A DNA stretch of 64,000 nt from Occallatibacter riparius (GTDB lineage: Bacteria > Acidobacteriota > Terriglobia > Terriglobales > Acidobacteriaceae), in assembly GCF_025264625.1 (NCBI RefSeq), contig NZ_CP093313.1, positions 4,836,001-4,900,000 of the forward strand, written 5' to 3'. The notes under the pieces are model-generated. The model ran no database searches, had not been told where the DNA came from, and worked only from the letters and a program-made list of their open reading frames with translations. Both the position numbers and the translations under genes were made by a program. Below are positions 18,931-28,610 of the stretch, in pieces. Numbering within the stretch: the first letter of the stretch is position 1; the number at the start of each line of letters is the position of its first letter.

Positions 18931-19766
18931 TCCTCGCTCCCGACCGAATTTTCGACGCGCAACGGGCAAGGGTGGTTGTCGCAGTACTCCTGGTAGAGAT
19001 TGCGCTCACCCCACTCATTCACGTCGATGGCAAACATGCGCGGATCCACCAGCGATCCGCGGAAAGGCGCGCTCTTGTCCGGCTGCCGCAGCTGCTCACC
19101 GAAGCGCTGCGTCAGCTCGCGCCACACCGGCTCCGGCACCACGTCCGTATGCGCGGGATACACATATGCGTACAGAATCAGCGACCAGTACAGCAGCTCC
19201 CAGTGATCGCCCATCAGGTCGAACACGCGCCGCCAGTCGAGCCGCCGTCCGCACGCCTTAATCAGATGCACAATGTCCGCGCCGTCAAACCGCTCGCGAA
19301 ACGCTACGAAGCACTTCGATGCGATGCACTCCTCCGGGCCCAGCACGCAGCAGGGAACTCCCAGCACGATCTCGTGCAGCCCGCGGTCAATCCATGTGCG
19401 GTCGATGACGAGGCTCGCGTTCCCAACGCCCGTGATGAGATCGACAAAGCAGTCGCCTCGCTTCGCCTTCGCCAGCCACACCGGATCTTCCACGCTGGTC
19501 GCGAATCCGGCCATCTCGAGCCGCCTGAACGCTGCTGGAATGTCACAAGGTGCCAGAAAGAAATCGATGTCTTTCGTCGTCCGCCAAATGCCGGTGTGCC
19601 GATGAATCGCGAACGCCCCGCCCACGACAAAAGGAACAGGCGGCCCGTCCTCCGGATGGCTGGCAAGAAGCGCCTTTAACGCCTCCCGGTAACACTCCTC
19701 TGCTTCCGCTGTCCACGCTGGTTCTTCCGAGGAGGTTAAAGGAAGCCGCGGGTCCCAATGCGCCAT
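18927..19766 (-). CDS. Nucleotidyltransferase-fold protein
   Basis: About 279 residues. VVGGAFAIHRHTGIWRTTKDIDFFL has the GG...D-x-D layout of minimal nucleotidyltransferases (polymerase-beta superfamily), similar to uncharacterised families that adopt MNT-like folds. The C-terminal half is rich in Trp/Tyr/Arg (WRRVFDLMGDHWELLYWSLILYAYVYP). I use ATG 19766; a GTG at 19808 would add 14 residues, and neither has a good ribosome-binding site. The four-base overlap with the phosphoesterase gene suggests a pair acting on the same nucleotide-modified substrate. An MNT-type toxin/antitoxin role is possible but the typical HEPN partner is absent. Confidence 0.8.
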   Translation of the reverse strand: MAHWDPRLPLTSSEEPAWTAEAEECYREALKALLASHPEDGPPVPFVVGGAFAIHRHTGIWRTTKDIDFFLAPCDIPAAFRRLEMAGFATSVEDPVWLAKAKRGDCFVDLITGVGNASLVIDRTWIDRGLHEIVLGVPCCVLGPEECIASKCFVAFRERFDGADIVHLIKACGRRLDWRRVFDLMGDHWELLYWSLILYAYVYPAHTDVVPEPVWRELTQRFGEQLRQPDKSAPFRGSLVDPRMFAIDVNEWGERNLYQEYCDNHPCPLRVENSVGSEE

Positions 19767-20010
19767 GGAAATGTTTGACGCACGAAACGCCTTCCGCAGC
19801 CGCTTCACTGCTGAAACGCTTCAAGTTCTTCGCATCAGGGAGCACTCCAGCGTCGCGTGTCTCGAACACCAAATACGAAAGGGAAGCACCCGGTTTGATC
19901 GTTTGACCTCAGCCGCGCAGCCCACGTATGATGAACAAGTTGGCTGCGGTTACCGGCGCCTGCCGGGAATGTGTGCCAACGTGGCACCCCGCCAGAACAA
20001 CGGCGCTTGT

Positions 20011-20084
20011 TGCCCCCTCGTTCAATGGTAGGACAGCTGACTCTGGATCAGCATATCGGGGTTCGAATCCCTGGGGGGCAGCCA
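20011..20084 (+). tRNA. tRNA-Gln (anticodon CTG)
   Basis: A cloverleaf can be drawn: acceptor TGCCCCC pairs with GGGGGCA; anticodon stem GCTGA/TCAGC encloses the loop CTCTGGA with anticodon CTG; T arm CGGGG-TTCGAAT-CCCTG. Discriminator G and an encoded CCA follow. It marks the border between C-biased chromosomal genes and the RND-pump region to its right. Confidence 0.95.
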
Positions 20085-20267
20085 TTGTAGAATCAATCAC
20101 TTACCGCTCCGTAAAACCTCCCAAAAAAACGAACATTGCAAGTACTGCTAAGTCCTTTAAAGGCGCATATGGGCGCACCAGGTCTTGATTCCACATTTGG
20201 CAGCCGTTCGCCCGAGCTTATTGGCGGGCGCGTTAATAATGTGCCGATTTAGGCGTAGGGTTGGCAT

Positions 20268-21713
20268 TCATGGTTTGGCCGCTCTGACGGCTTGAGGAGG
20301 TTGTTGCGGCCATCCTCCTGCAAGTGATTTGTAGAGGCTGACTGCCGCGCTGGCGCTCTCAAGATGGCTCGTCGCATATGCATCTTCGGCCTCAAGCTCG
20401 ACACGTTCCGCATCCAGCATATCGAGAAGCCCCGTCGCACCTTCCCGGTACCGGACATTGGCGAGGTCGGCCGCGCGCTTGCTGTCCGCGGCGGCTTGAC
20501 GCAATTGATCATCCTGCTCACGCGAGCGTGCATATCTCACCAGCGCGTCCTCAATATCCTGCAGTGCAAGCAGAATCGTCTGCTGATATTGGGCAAGCTG
20601 AGCGTCCCCATCGGCACGGCTCGCCGCGATCCTGGCACGCACCCTGCCTCGATCGAGGAACGACCAGTCAATGTTGAGTGCAGCCAGGTTGACAGGGCTC
20701 ACTCCATCGAAGGTTGAGTCGGAATGATATTGAAACATTCCCAACAGTCCGGCAAAGTTCACCCGGGGAAACAGATCCGCCGTTTGTACGCCGATCTGCT
20801 CGGTTGCCGCATGAAGGCGCTGCTCCGATGCACTGACATCTGGACGGCGTCGAACAACATCGGCCGGTGTGCCGGGATCTATCTTCTCCGGCAGGTCAGG
20901 CAGAGCCTTTTGCTGATCGAGCTCGGCGACGAGCGCACCCGGCAACTGACCGCATAGAACGGCCAGCCGATGCTCATCGAGCGCGATTGCCGACTGGAGA
21001 GCCGGAATACGCGAGGTCGTGCTCTCATAGAGCGCACGCACTCTGGCCAGATCGAATTGTGTCCCACGTCCGGCCGAGTAGGTCGCTTCGACAAGCTTTA
21101 CGGTGCGGCCTTCATTTTCTACATTCTGTCGTGCTACGCGAAGCCGCTCCTGCTGTCCGCGCAGATCGATGTAGGTCTGGGCGACCTCGCCTGCGATCGC
21201 CACTTGCATCGCAGCCAGATCGCTTCCGCTGGCCAGGAGCTGCTGCCGCTGCGACTCGACGTTGTGACGAATTCGCCCGAAAAAATCGAGTTCCCAACTA
21301 GCATTGACGGTTGAGTTCGAGTACCGGCCGTTCCTCGGAAAGCCAAACGCCTGGCTGGCCGCCAGCTTCTGACGCCCGACTTCTTCGCTCGCCGTTACCG
21401 TCGGATAGCGATCGAACTTGCTCAAGCGCCACAGAGCATTGGCCGCATCGTAATGGGCCAGAGCGCTCCGCAGATTGTTGTTTGATGCCAGAGCCCGTTC
21501 GACCAGAGCGGTCAGCTCTGGATCGTGAAAGCTATGCCAGAATTGCGTATCGGCCGCTTCGGGCTGCGGAGACGAACTCACCGGGCCCGATGCAACGGGT
21601 GCCGTAAACTGAGCCGGCAGGTTCGTATCGGGCCGTTTGTAGTGCGGCCCAACAGAGCAAGCCATGCAACTCAACAGCACGATGGATGCAAGCAATGCAT
21701 TAAGCGACCGCAT
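20268..21713 (-). CDS. RND efflux outer-membrane factor (TolC/NodT family lipoprotein), pump 1
   Basis: 481 residues. The signal peptide ends in a lipobox (SCMACSVGPHYKRP), placing a lipid-anchored Cys near residue 22. The body shows the duplicated outer-membrane-efflux domain with AELDQQKALPDLPEKIDPGTPADVVRRRPDVSASEQ as the usual inter-domain signature (P-x-x-L-x-x-RRPD) and a second repeat beginning LFPRVNFAGLLG. It forms the trimeric outer-membrane exit channel of a tripartite pump. Its start overlaps the end of the permease gene by 14 bases, so it is the last gene of the adaptor-permease-channel operon. Confidence 0.95.
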   Translation of the reverse strand: MRSLNALLASIVLLSCMACSVGPHYKRPDTNLPAQFTAPVASGPVSSSPQPEAADTQFWHSFHDPELTALVERALASNNNLRSALAHYDAANALWRLSKFDRYPTVTASEEVGRQKLAASQAFGFPRNGRYSNSTVNASWELDFFGRIRHNVESQRQQLLASGSDLAAMQVAIAGEVAQTYIDLRGQQERLRVARQNVENEGRTVKLVEATYSAGRGTQFDLARVRALYESTTSRIPALQSAIALDEHRLAVLCGQLPGALVAELDQQKALPDLPEKIDPGTPADVVRRRPDVSASEQRLHAATEQIGVQTADLFPRVNFAGLLGMFQYHSDSTFDGVSPVNLAALNIDWSFLDRGRVRARIAASRADGDAQLAQYQQTILLALQDIEDALVRYARSREQDDQLRQAAADSKRAADLANVRYREGATGLLDMLDAERVELEAEDAYATSHLESASAAVSLYKSLAGGWPQQPPQAVRAAKP

Positions 21714-24700
21714 CGAGTTCTTCTCCTTCTTCTTCTACTTCGCGAAGCTTGGCCGCTCCGCTCCACTTACGAAGGGCGACATAGAATACCGGCGTCAGGA
21801 ACAGACCAAAGAGGGTCACGCCGAGCATTCCCGAAAACACCGTAATGCCTGTCGCCTTTCGCACCTCACTGCCCGCTCCGTGGCCCAGAAGCAGCGGCAC
21901 CGAGCCGGCGATGAAGGCGATGGACGTCATGATGATGGGCCTCAGTCGCAAGCGGCAGGCCTCAAGGGCCGCGTCAATTGTGCTTCTGCCTTGTAGTTCC
22001 AACTCCCGGGCGAACTCGACGATTAGGATTGCGTTCTTGCACGCGAGCCCCATCAGCACTACGAGTCCCACCTGAACGAAGATGTTGTTATCGCCGTCTG
22101 AGAGCCACACGCCGAACAGAGCCGCGAAGATGCAAACCGGAACGATAAGAATCACAGCGAGCGGCAGAGTCCAGCTCTCATAGAGCGAAGCGAGAACCAG
22201 GAATACGAGCAGGATTGCCAACGGGAACACAACCGCCGCGGCATGGCTCTGCGTCGTCTGCTGATAACTCAGGTCGGTCCACTCCAGCACCATGCCGGGG
22301 GGAAGAACCTTTTTCGCAATCTCGTTCAGCTTGTCGATCACCTGCCCCGACGACAGAATGCGCGGGTCCGAGTCGCCGATTACATCCGCGGCGGGATACC
22401 CGTTGTAGCGCATCACAGGGTCCGGTCCGTAGGCCTGTGTAATCGTGGCCACCGAGCCGATCGGCACCATCTCTCCGCTGCTGTTGCGGACACGGAGATT
22501 GGTGATGTCCTCAGGCCGCTGCCGGTACCGGCTGTCTGCTTGCACCATGACCCGGTAGACACGGCCAAAGGTGTTGAAGTCGTTGACATAGTCCGAGCCG
22601 AGGTAGGTTTGCAGCGTGCCGAAGACATCTGTCAGCGCGATACCCTGTGCTTTTGCCTTTTCGCGGTCGACGTTCACCTCAAGCTGCGGAATATTCGATT
22701 GGTACGATGAGATGGGAAACGTCATGCCTGGCGTTTGCGCTACCGTTGCCTGGAATGCGGAGAGCGCCTTTTGCAGTGCACCATAGCCGAGGCCGGCTCG
22801 ATCTTCAATGTAGAGCGAGTAGCCGGAGCCATTGCCTAGGCCCTGAATGGGCGGCGGCATGAGAGCAAAGGTGATGGCGCCGGGTATCTTCGAATACTTC
22901 TGATTGATCTCCTTGACGATTTGCGCGGCGGACTCATGCCGCTCCTCGAAGCCCTTCAAGCGGATGTACGAGGTCGCGAGGTTCGGAGTGTTGGTGACCT
23001 GCAGCGCGTTGTAACCCGACATTGCGGGCAGCATCTCGACCCCGTCCACCTCGTGCGCTGTTTGCACCATCTCCCTCAACACGGCATCGGTACGGGCCAG
23101 CGACGCTCCTTCTGGCAACTTTGCGCCGCCAAAGAGGTAGAGCTTGTCCTGCGTTGGAATAAAGCCGCCGGGCACATGGTTGAACAGAACATAGATCGAT
23201 CCGAGCAGCACCGCGTAGGCGAGAAACACGACGCCGCGCATGCGAAAGCTGCGTCCAACTGCTCCCTGATAAGCCTCGGAGCCGCGCTGAAAGAAGCGAT
23301 TGAAAGGCCGGAAGAACCAGCCCAGAGTGAATTCGATGACTCGCGCCAGGCGGTCTTTGGGCGCGCCGCGCTCGCGAAGCAGCTTCGCAGCCAGAGCCGG
23401 AGACAACGTCAACGAGTTGATGGCGGAGATGACTGTAGAGATCGCAATGGTCACCGCAAACTGTTTGTAGAACTGGCCCGTGATTCCCGTGAGAAAGGCC
23501 ATGGGCACAAAGACCGCGCACAGCACGAGTGCGATTGCAACGATCGGACCGGAAACCTCCTTCATGGCATGATGCGCCGCGTCGCGTGGACTAAGGCCGT
23601 GCTCGATAAAGCGCTCGACGTTCTCGACGACAACGATGGCGTCATCCACAACGATGCCGATTGCCAGAACCAGGCCGAACAACGTGAGCGTATTGATGGA
23701 GTAGCCCAATAGATAGAGCCACGCAAACGTGCCGACAATCGATACGGGCACCGACACAAGCGGAATAACCGAGGCGCGCCACGTCTGGAGAAAGACAATG
23801 ACAACAATTACGACCAGGATCACAGCTTCGATCAGCGTATGCTCGACTGCGGAAACCGACTCCCGCACGAAGACAGTCGGGTCCCAGACAATGCGATACG
23901 TCATGCCCTGTGGAAACGCTTTGGACAACTCGGCGAGTCTTGCATACACATCCTTCGCCACTCCAAGCGCATTGGCGCCAGGAGAGAGAAAGATTCCGAT
24001 GAATGCCGATTCGCGCGTGTCGATATAGGTGTGCAGCGTGTAGTCGCTCGAGCCAAGCGAGACTCGCGCCACATCGGAGAGGTGAACGACCTGGCCGTCC
24101 GGACCCGATTTCAGGACGATGTTGGCAAACTCCTGCTCAGTGGTCAGGCGTCCACGTACGTTGATCGAAGTCAGAAAATCCGGCTTGTTCGGAGAGGGTT
24201 CGGCACCAAGCTGTCCCGCGGACACCTCGACGTTCTGTTCGCGGATCGCGCGGATAACATCGTCTGAAGTCATCCCGCGAGAAGCGAGACGATTCGGATC
24301 GAGCCAGATGCGCATGGCGTAGTCGCCGGAACCGAGCAACTGCACGTCGCCAATTCCGGTCAGCCTGGAGAGCTCGTCTTTGACGTGGAGCAGGCCGTAA
24401 TTGCGCAGATAGAGCGAATCGACCTTTCCGTCTTTCGACTCCAGCGCAACATACATCAGGGGTGTCGGCGATTGCTTCTGCGTGGTGACGCCAAACTGCC
24501 GCACTTCGTCCGGAAGACGCGACAGAGCCTGGCTGACGCGGTTCTGCACGCGCACCGCGGCCGTATCCGGGTCCACGCCGGGCCGGAAGGTTACGATGAC
24601 CTGAAGGCTGCCATCCGAACCGGCGACGGACTTCATGTACATGATTCCCTCGACGCCGTTGATGGCCTCTTCAAGCGGCTCAGCTACGGTTTCAGCAATC

Positions 24701-24873
24701 GCTTTTGGATTGGCGCCGGGGTAGTTGGTGTGAACGACGACGCTTGGAGGTACTACTTCCGGATACTCGCCCGAGGGAAGAATGGGGATAGCGATCAAGC
24801 CAAGGCAGAAGATGATGATCGACAGAACAATGGCGAAGATCGGGCGATCGATAAAGAACTTGGAAAAATCCAT
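21700..24873 (-). CDS. RND multidrug efflux permease (HAE1/AcrB-like), pump 1
   Basis: 1057 residues, the normal AcrB length. N-terminus FSKFFIDRPIFAIVLSIIIFCLGLIAI is typical. The proton-relay pair is present in GIVVDDAIVVVENVER (two Asp in TM4), and the TM10 Lys in GLACKNAILIVEFAREL. Periplasmic pore and docking domains are full length; a C-terminal hydrophobic group ends LFLTPVFYVALRKW. It drives proton-coupled drug or solvent export through the outer-membrane factor encoded after it. ATG 24873 is preceded by AAGGAGG and lies 13 bases after the adaptor gene. Confidence 0.97.
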   Translation of the reverse strand: MDFSKFFIDRPIFAIVLSIIIFCLGLIAIPILPSGEYPEVVPPSVVVHTNYPGANPKAIAETVAEPLEEAINGVEGIMYMKSVAGSDGSLQVIVTFRPGVDPDTAAVRVQNRVSQALSRLPDEVRQFGVTTQKQSPTPLMYVALESKDGKVDSLYLRNYGLLHVKDELSRLTGIGDVQLLGSGDYAMRIWLDPNRLASRGMTSDDVIRAIREQNVEVSAGQLGAEPSPNKPDFLTSINVRGRLTTEQEFANIVLKSGPDGQVVHLSDVARVSLGSSDYTLHTYIDTRESAFIGIFLSPGANALGVAKDVYARLAELSKAFPQGMTYRIVWDPTVFVRESVSAVEHTLIEAVILVVIVVIVFLQTWRASVIPLVSVPVSIVGTFAWLYLLGYSINTLTLFGLVLAIGIVVDDAIVVVENVERFIEHGLSPRDAAHHAMKEVSGPIVAIALVLCAVFVPMAFLTGITGQFYKQFAVTIAISTVISAINSLTLSPALAAKLLRERGAPKDRLARVIEFTLGWFFRPFNRFFQRGSEAYQGAVGRSFRMRGVVFLAYAVLLGSIYVLFNHVPGGFIPTQDKLYLFGGAKLPEGASLARTDAVLREMVQTAHEVDGVEMLPAMSGYNALQVTNTPNLATSYIRLKGFEERHESAAQIVKEINQKYSKIPGAITFALMPPPIQGLGNGSGYSLYIEDRAGLGYGALQKALSAFQATVAQTPGMTFPISSYQSNIPQLEVNVDREKAKAQGIALTDVFGTLQTYLGSDYVNDFNTFGRVYRVMVQADSRYRQRPEDITNLRVRNSSGEMVPIGSVATITQAYGPDPVMRYNGYPAADVIGDSDPRILSSGQVIDKLNEIAKKVLPPGMVLEWTDLSYQQTTQSHAAAVVFPLAILLVFLVLASLYESWTLPLAVILIVPVCIFAALFGVWLSDGDNNIFVQVGLVVLMGLACKNAILIVEFARELELQGRSTIDAALEACRLRLRPIIMTSIAFIAGSVPLLLGHGAGSEVRKATGITVFSGMLGVTLFGLFLTPVFYVALRKWSGAAKLREVEEEGEELDAVA

Positions 24874-24886
24874 GGCCGTGGCCTCC

Positions 24887-26083
24887 TTATTTCGTCTCTG
24901 CAGCGGCCAGAGTGTCTGCTACGTGGAGCGAGGCGTCCATCGTGGTCGCCTTTGGCGAAACCGGAGCGCCGGGGAAGTAAATCGTCTGTAGCCCGCCCAC
25001 AATCACTCGATCCTGAGGCGACAGTCCGGACTTGACGATGCGAAGGCCATCGACCATGCCACCGAGCGCAATATCCTTGCGCTGTGCGGTGTCGCCTGGG
25101 CCAACGACATAGACATATTTGCGGTCCTGGTCGGTTAGTACTGCTTTGTCATCGATCAGCACGGCCTGCTGCAACGCAGCGCTCTGCAGTTGCACGCGCG
25201 CAAACAAGCCCGGCGTCAACGAATGATCCGGATTAGGAAGAACAACACGCGCCCGAATCGTTCCGGTAGAAGGATTGAGTGCGTTATCGACAAAGTCGAT
25301 GTGTCCTGTGTGCGGAAAGCCATTTTCGTCTGCGAGAGCGACCCGCACCGGATTGTCCGAGCCAACCGCGGCGCCGTGGCGCCGGCCCTGTTGGAAACGC
25401 AAATAGCTTTGCTCATCGCAATCGAAATAGACGTAAACAGGGTCGATGCTAACGACAGTTGTAAGAATGGTCTGGTCTGCCTGGGCAAGATTTCCGGGCG
25501 TGAGTTGTGTGCGGCTTATCCGGCCGTCGATCGGAGAGCGGACTTCGGTGTAGGAAAGATTGAGCTCGGCCGATGCCAGGGCAGCCTCGGCCGCCTTGAC
25601 ACGGGCACCACTCTGGAGCAGATCGGAACCGCGATTCTGCAGCTCTTCCTGCGAGACCGCGTCGGACTTCTTGAGTCTCTCCGCACGGTCCGTCTGGATC
25701 TTCGCAAAATCCGCCGCAGCCCGTTGGCGGTCAAGCTCAGCCTTCGCGCTGTCAACGGCGTCCTTGTAGGGGCGCGGATCGATGACATACAGCAGATCAC
25801 CGCGGTGCACCATCTGTCCTTCGCGGAATGCAATGCGGTCGATGTAGCCGCTTACCCTTGGCCGGATAGCAACATCGTCCGTTGCCCAAACGCGGCCGTT
25901 GAACTCGTCGGAGACGCGAACTTGTTTCACCACAACCGGGGCGGCGCTCACTTGAGCGGGGGCGGAAGGTTTGGCCTCCACGGCGGTGTGCTTGCAGCCC
26001 GCCACTGCGACCAAGGTCGACAAGCCAAGCACCAGCAGTCCCAGGTTGGCCGGCGTCAATCCTCGTTTGTGATCTATGTGCAT
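24887..26083 (-). CDS. RND periplasmic adaptor (AcrA/MexA-like lipoprotein), pump 1
   Basis: 398 residues. Signal peptide with lipobox VAGCKHTAV, then the membrane-fusion architecture: first lipoyl half (RVSGYIDRIAFREGQMVHRGDLLYVID), a coiled-coil hairpin rich in Ala/Glu/Lys (DAVDSAKAELDRQRAAADFAKIQTDRAERL to AALASAELNLSYTEVRSPIDGRI), second lipoyl half and the beta-barrel/membrane-proximal domains. It links inner-membrane permease and outer-membrane channel. ATG 26083 is preceded by GAGAGG. It is the first gene of the operon and faces the divergent TetR gene across about 105 bases. Confidence 0.95.
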   Translation of the reverse strand: MHIDHKRGLTPANLGLLVLGLSTLVAVAGCKHTAVEAKPSAPAQVSAAPVVVKQVRVSDEFNGRVWATDDVAIRPRVSGYIDRIAFREGQMVHRGDLLYVIDPRPYKDAVDSAKAELDRQRAAADFAKIQTDRAERLKKSDAVSQEELQNRGSDLLQSGARVKAAEAALASAELNLSYTEVRSPIDGRISRTQLTPGNLAQADQTILTTVVSIDPVYVYFDCDEQSYLRFQQGRRHGAAVGSDNPVRVALADENGFPHTGHIDFVDNALNPSTGTIRARVVLPNPDHSLTPGLFARVQLQSAALQQAVLIDDKAVLTDQDRKYVYVVGPGDTAQRKDIALGGMVDGLRIVKSGLSPQDRVIVGGLQTIYFPGAPVSPKATTMDASLHVADTLAAAETK

Positions 26084-26100
26084 TGGACCTCTCCATTTTT

Positions 26101-26117
26101 AGAACGAACGTTCCTAA
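26101..26117. promoter_or_regulatory. Candidate operator between adaptor and TetR genes
   Basis: A perfect GAACGTTC palindrome at 26106-26113 sits inside the partially symmetric TAGAACGAACGTTCCTA, 18 bases upstream of the minus-strand adaptor start and about 75 bases before the divergent TetR start. Position and symmetry suit a TetR-family operator controlling both genes. Inference only. Confidence 0.5.
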
Positions 26118-26187
26118 TCGATGTCTGGAGAGTCGACAGGATGCGATTTTTTCTGTAACGTACAGTCCAATAATTCAGGAGTCACAA

Positions 26188-26796
26188 ATGTCGCAACGCG
26201 GGCGTCCCAAATGTTTCGACCGGGAGAAAGCGTTGGATGCGGCTCTACTTCTGTTCTGGGAGCAAGGATTCGAGCAGACCAGCGTGGACGATGCGGCCGC
26301 CGCCATGGGAATAGGCACTTCAAGCCTCTATTCCTCCTTTGGAGACAAAGAGGCCCTGTTCCTTGCTGTGATCCGGCAATATCTGGCAGGCAGGGGAAGT
26401 GTTTACAACAAAGTCGTGAGAGAAGCTAAGACCGCGCGCGAGGCGTTCTCCAAGCTGCTTCACGTTTCGGCAATCGAATTGACCCGGCCGGATCAGCCGC
26501 GAGGCTGCTTGCTATGGCTCGCGCTGCCGACCTGCACTCCAAAGTACGAAAAATTTCAGGAGCAGATGAATCAGTTTCGCGATGAGACAGAAGCCGTGTG
26601 GCTTGAGCGCTTGCACGAGGCCGTCGAATCGGGGGAACTACCGAAATCAACGGACATTCGTTTGATCGCTTCCTACTTTCGAACAACTCTGGCAGGAATG
26701 TCACTGCAATCGCGGTCTGGCGCTACGCGCAAACAGCTGATTCACATCGGTGAGCTGGCGATGGCGATCTGGCCCGCGCCTCCTGCCAACCGATAG
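26188..26796 (+). CDS. TetR/AcrR-family regulator of pump 1
   Basis: 202 residues. N-terminal DNA-binding domain RGRPKCFDREKALDAALLLFWEQGFEQTSVDDAAAAMGIGTSSLYSSFGDKEALF has the canonical TetR helix-turn-helix followed by the Y-x-x-F-x-x-K segment. The C-terminal ligand domain contains a Cys-rich patch (CLLWLALPTCTP) characteristic of the AcrR subgroup with a GC-type pocket. ATG 26188 has CAGGAGT eight bases upstream. It is divergent from the pump 1 operon, so it most likely represses it and itself. Confidence 0.93.
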   Translation: MSQRGRPKCFDREKALDAALLLFWEQGFEQTSVDDAAAAMGIGTSSLYSSFGDKEALFLAVIRQYLAGRGSVYNKVVREAKTAREAFSKLLHVSAIELTRPDQPRGCLLWLALPTCTPKYEKFQEQMNQFRDETEAVWLERLHEAVESGELPKSTDIRLIASYFRTTLAGMSLQSRSGATRKQLIHIGELAMAIWPAPPANR

Positions 26797-26969
26797 AACG
26801 TTAGCGCGCAAGTCAGCATCCTTTGCGCGTTGGCCGACTATCTCGCCCGCGCACATGTCGAATCGTTCGAGAGGCGATCAGCTGGGCGCTGCGCCCGACG
26901 GCAGGAAGGAATCGCTGATTGGGAGCATTCGCCGAACACGGCGTCGTTGGTCTGACAGTGCGCCGGACG

Positions 26970-27290
26970 TCAGAAAACGTCAATCTCGAGCGTTGTACGT
27001 TGGGCCAGCAGGGAAGAAGGCACCAATACGCGGATCTTTTCCACTGTACCCAGGGAGGAGCCGCGCAGTGGACGTCCATCGGACGCATGGATGTGCACGT
27101 GCAAATCGCCGGCAAACGCTTCGGTCAGCGCGAGGTTCACCTTCCATCTGCCATTGTTCCCCGCCTCGGTTGTCCAGGAGATCGGCCCAAATCGTGTGGC
27201 ACAGTTCTCCACGTGAATGCGTTGACCTGCGCTGAACCAGGATTTTGGCGCGGCTTTCTGCAAGTGAACCACATCCCGCTCATGCTTCAC
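26970..27290 (-). pseudogene. Probable C-terminal remnant of a larger exported enzyme
   Basis: The 106-residue frame encodes a compact beta-rich segment (RIHVENCATRFGPISWTT, GRWKVNLAL, DLHVHIHASDGRPLRG, KIRVLVPSS) that reads like the last domain of a much larger protein, for example a glycoside hydrolase or polysaccharide-active enzyme. It has no signal peptide and no good ribosome-binding site, and stop codons occur in frame just upstream (27309-27311). It is isolated between two regulator genes. I think it is a decayed fragment; a small real gene cannot be excluded. Confidence 0.35.
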
Positions 27291-27605
27291 TACTGTCGCA
27301 TGGCGACCTCAGGGTTTACCGCTTATCGAGCGCGAAGGAAGCGCAGCCGTCTGTCAGTTCACGAGTGGGCGATAATGCGTGACACGAGAACCATCTCAGG
27401 CGACAAGCCCGTTTACCTTCTGCTTTCAGCTCAGGCATAGGGACAGTTGAATTTATCCCGGCGCACTGGTCTTGCGATGATTCGTAAGGTGACAGCAACC
27501 GCGTTCTCAGTAGCAATCTTCTCGTTTGCGATCCACGAAGCGGTTCGCGAATGGTGCGGGGCAGCCACCCCGACGCTCGGGTGCAACCGGGACGGCTTTG
27601 TTGCC
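27291..27605. other. Intergenic stretch, no gene recognised
   Basis: About 315 bases between the remnant at 26970-27290 and the LysR gene. Short open frames on both strands contain no recognisable motif. Possibly further decayed sequence of the element that left the remnant. Confidence 0.35.
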
Positions 27606-28514
27606 TCAAGAATTAGGCGATCTGCGCGTCTTCAGCTTTTGTTTAACCTCTTCGCGTACGCAATGGACGGCCTGAATCAGGCGGCCAAGATGCCTTGAAT
27701 GCAACAGCCACACCGAGAGCACCGGGGAAAAGTCTTTCACCCTTATCGCTCGCACGCGGCCTCGCAACGCGGAAGTCTCGATGGCTTGAGGCAGCATGAG
27801 ACCGAGGCCAACCCCTTCGGAGATCAGCGAAAGCTGTAACTCATATCCTTCTGCTTCGACGGCAATAACGAAGGGAATCGCGCGCTGACGAAACGCCGCT
27901 TCCAACATTTGGTGGCTGCTGCATCCACTGGGATTGATCAGCCATTTATGGAACGCCAGTTCTTTCAACGTTGTGGGTTGAGGTATTCTCTCCGTCTTCG
28001 CGGCAACAAACGTGAGCGGCACATTGCCGAGGCGCTCGGAGACAAGTGAATCCGGTGGTGTGGTTCCTTCAGGCAAGAGCACAATGCCGGCATCGAGAGT
28101 CCGGGTTGTGAGGCGCTCCAGGAGCACTGCGGACCACTGCACAAAGGCCTGGATCTGCACTCGAGGAAATTGTCCGCGCAGGCGACTGATGGGTGCACCT
28201 ATGGCAAGATCCCCAAGAGCCCGCGACATCCCAAAGCGAAAGTTGCCTGAAGGCTCTCCCCCATGCAAGATGCCCACCTTCAGATCGTTGACAGAACTCA
28301 GCACGGGTTTGGCGAACTCGTATGTCTCTTGCCCCGCACGCGTGAGCAGCAAGGGCCGGGTCTTGCGATCGAGAAGGGGCATGCCGAGCGCATCTTCGAG
28401 ATTCTGAATCCGGCGTGTCACGGCCGATTGCGTGAGATGCAGCCAAGCCGCTGCCGCCACCACAGAGCCGTGATCCACCACAGAAACGAAGGCTTCCAAA
28501 TCGGAGAGATTCAT
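27606..28514 (-). CDS. LysR-family transcriptional regulator
   Basis: 302 residues. The winged helix-turn-helix is at the N-terminus (NLSDLEAFVSVVDHGSVVAAAAWLHLTQSAVTRRIQNLEDALGMPLLDR), followed by the linker helix and a two-lobed substrate-binding domain. I start at ATG 28514 because the N-terminus then matches the family exactly and GGAAG lies upstream; the frame continues upstream to 28652 but without family similarity. It is divergent from the pump 2 operon at 28750 and presumably activates it in response to an unknown effector, as is common for this family. Confidence 0.95.
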   Translation of the reverse strand: MNLSDLEAFVSVVDHGSVVAAAAWLHLTQSAVTRRIQNLEDALGMPLLDRKTRPLLLTRAGQETYEFAKPVLSSVNDLKVGILHGGEPSGNFRFGMSRALGDLAIGAPISRLRGQFPRVQIQAFVQWSAVLLERLTTRTLDAGIVLLPEGTTPPDSLVSERLGNVPLTFVAAKTERIPQPTTLKELAFHKWLINPSGCSSHQMLEAAFRQRAIPFVIAVEAEGYELQLSLISEGVGLGLMLPQAIETSALRGRVRAIRVKDFSPVLSVWLLHSRHLGRLIQAVHCVREEVKQKLKTRRSPNS

Positions 28515-28610
28515 AGGACTTCCATCCTTGGTGTCTGTTGACTGTGATGTCTTACATTCCGGCCTGGATTCCCATTTTCGCGGTTGCGATCGATATAAAA
28601 TGCCCAACTC

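Noticed and set aside
25190..26158. 322-codon plus-strand frame antisense to the pump 1 adaptor
   Set aside because: No family motif or ribosome-binding site; the opposite strand encodes a full RND adaptor.
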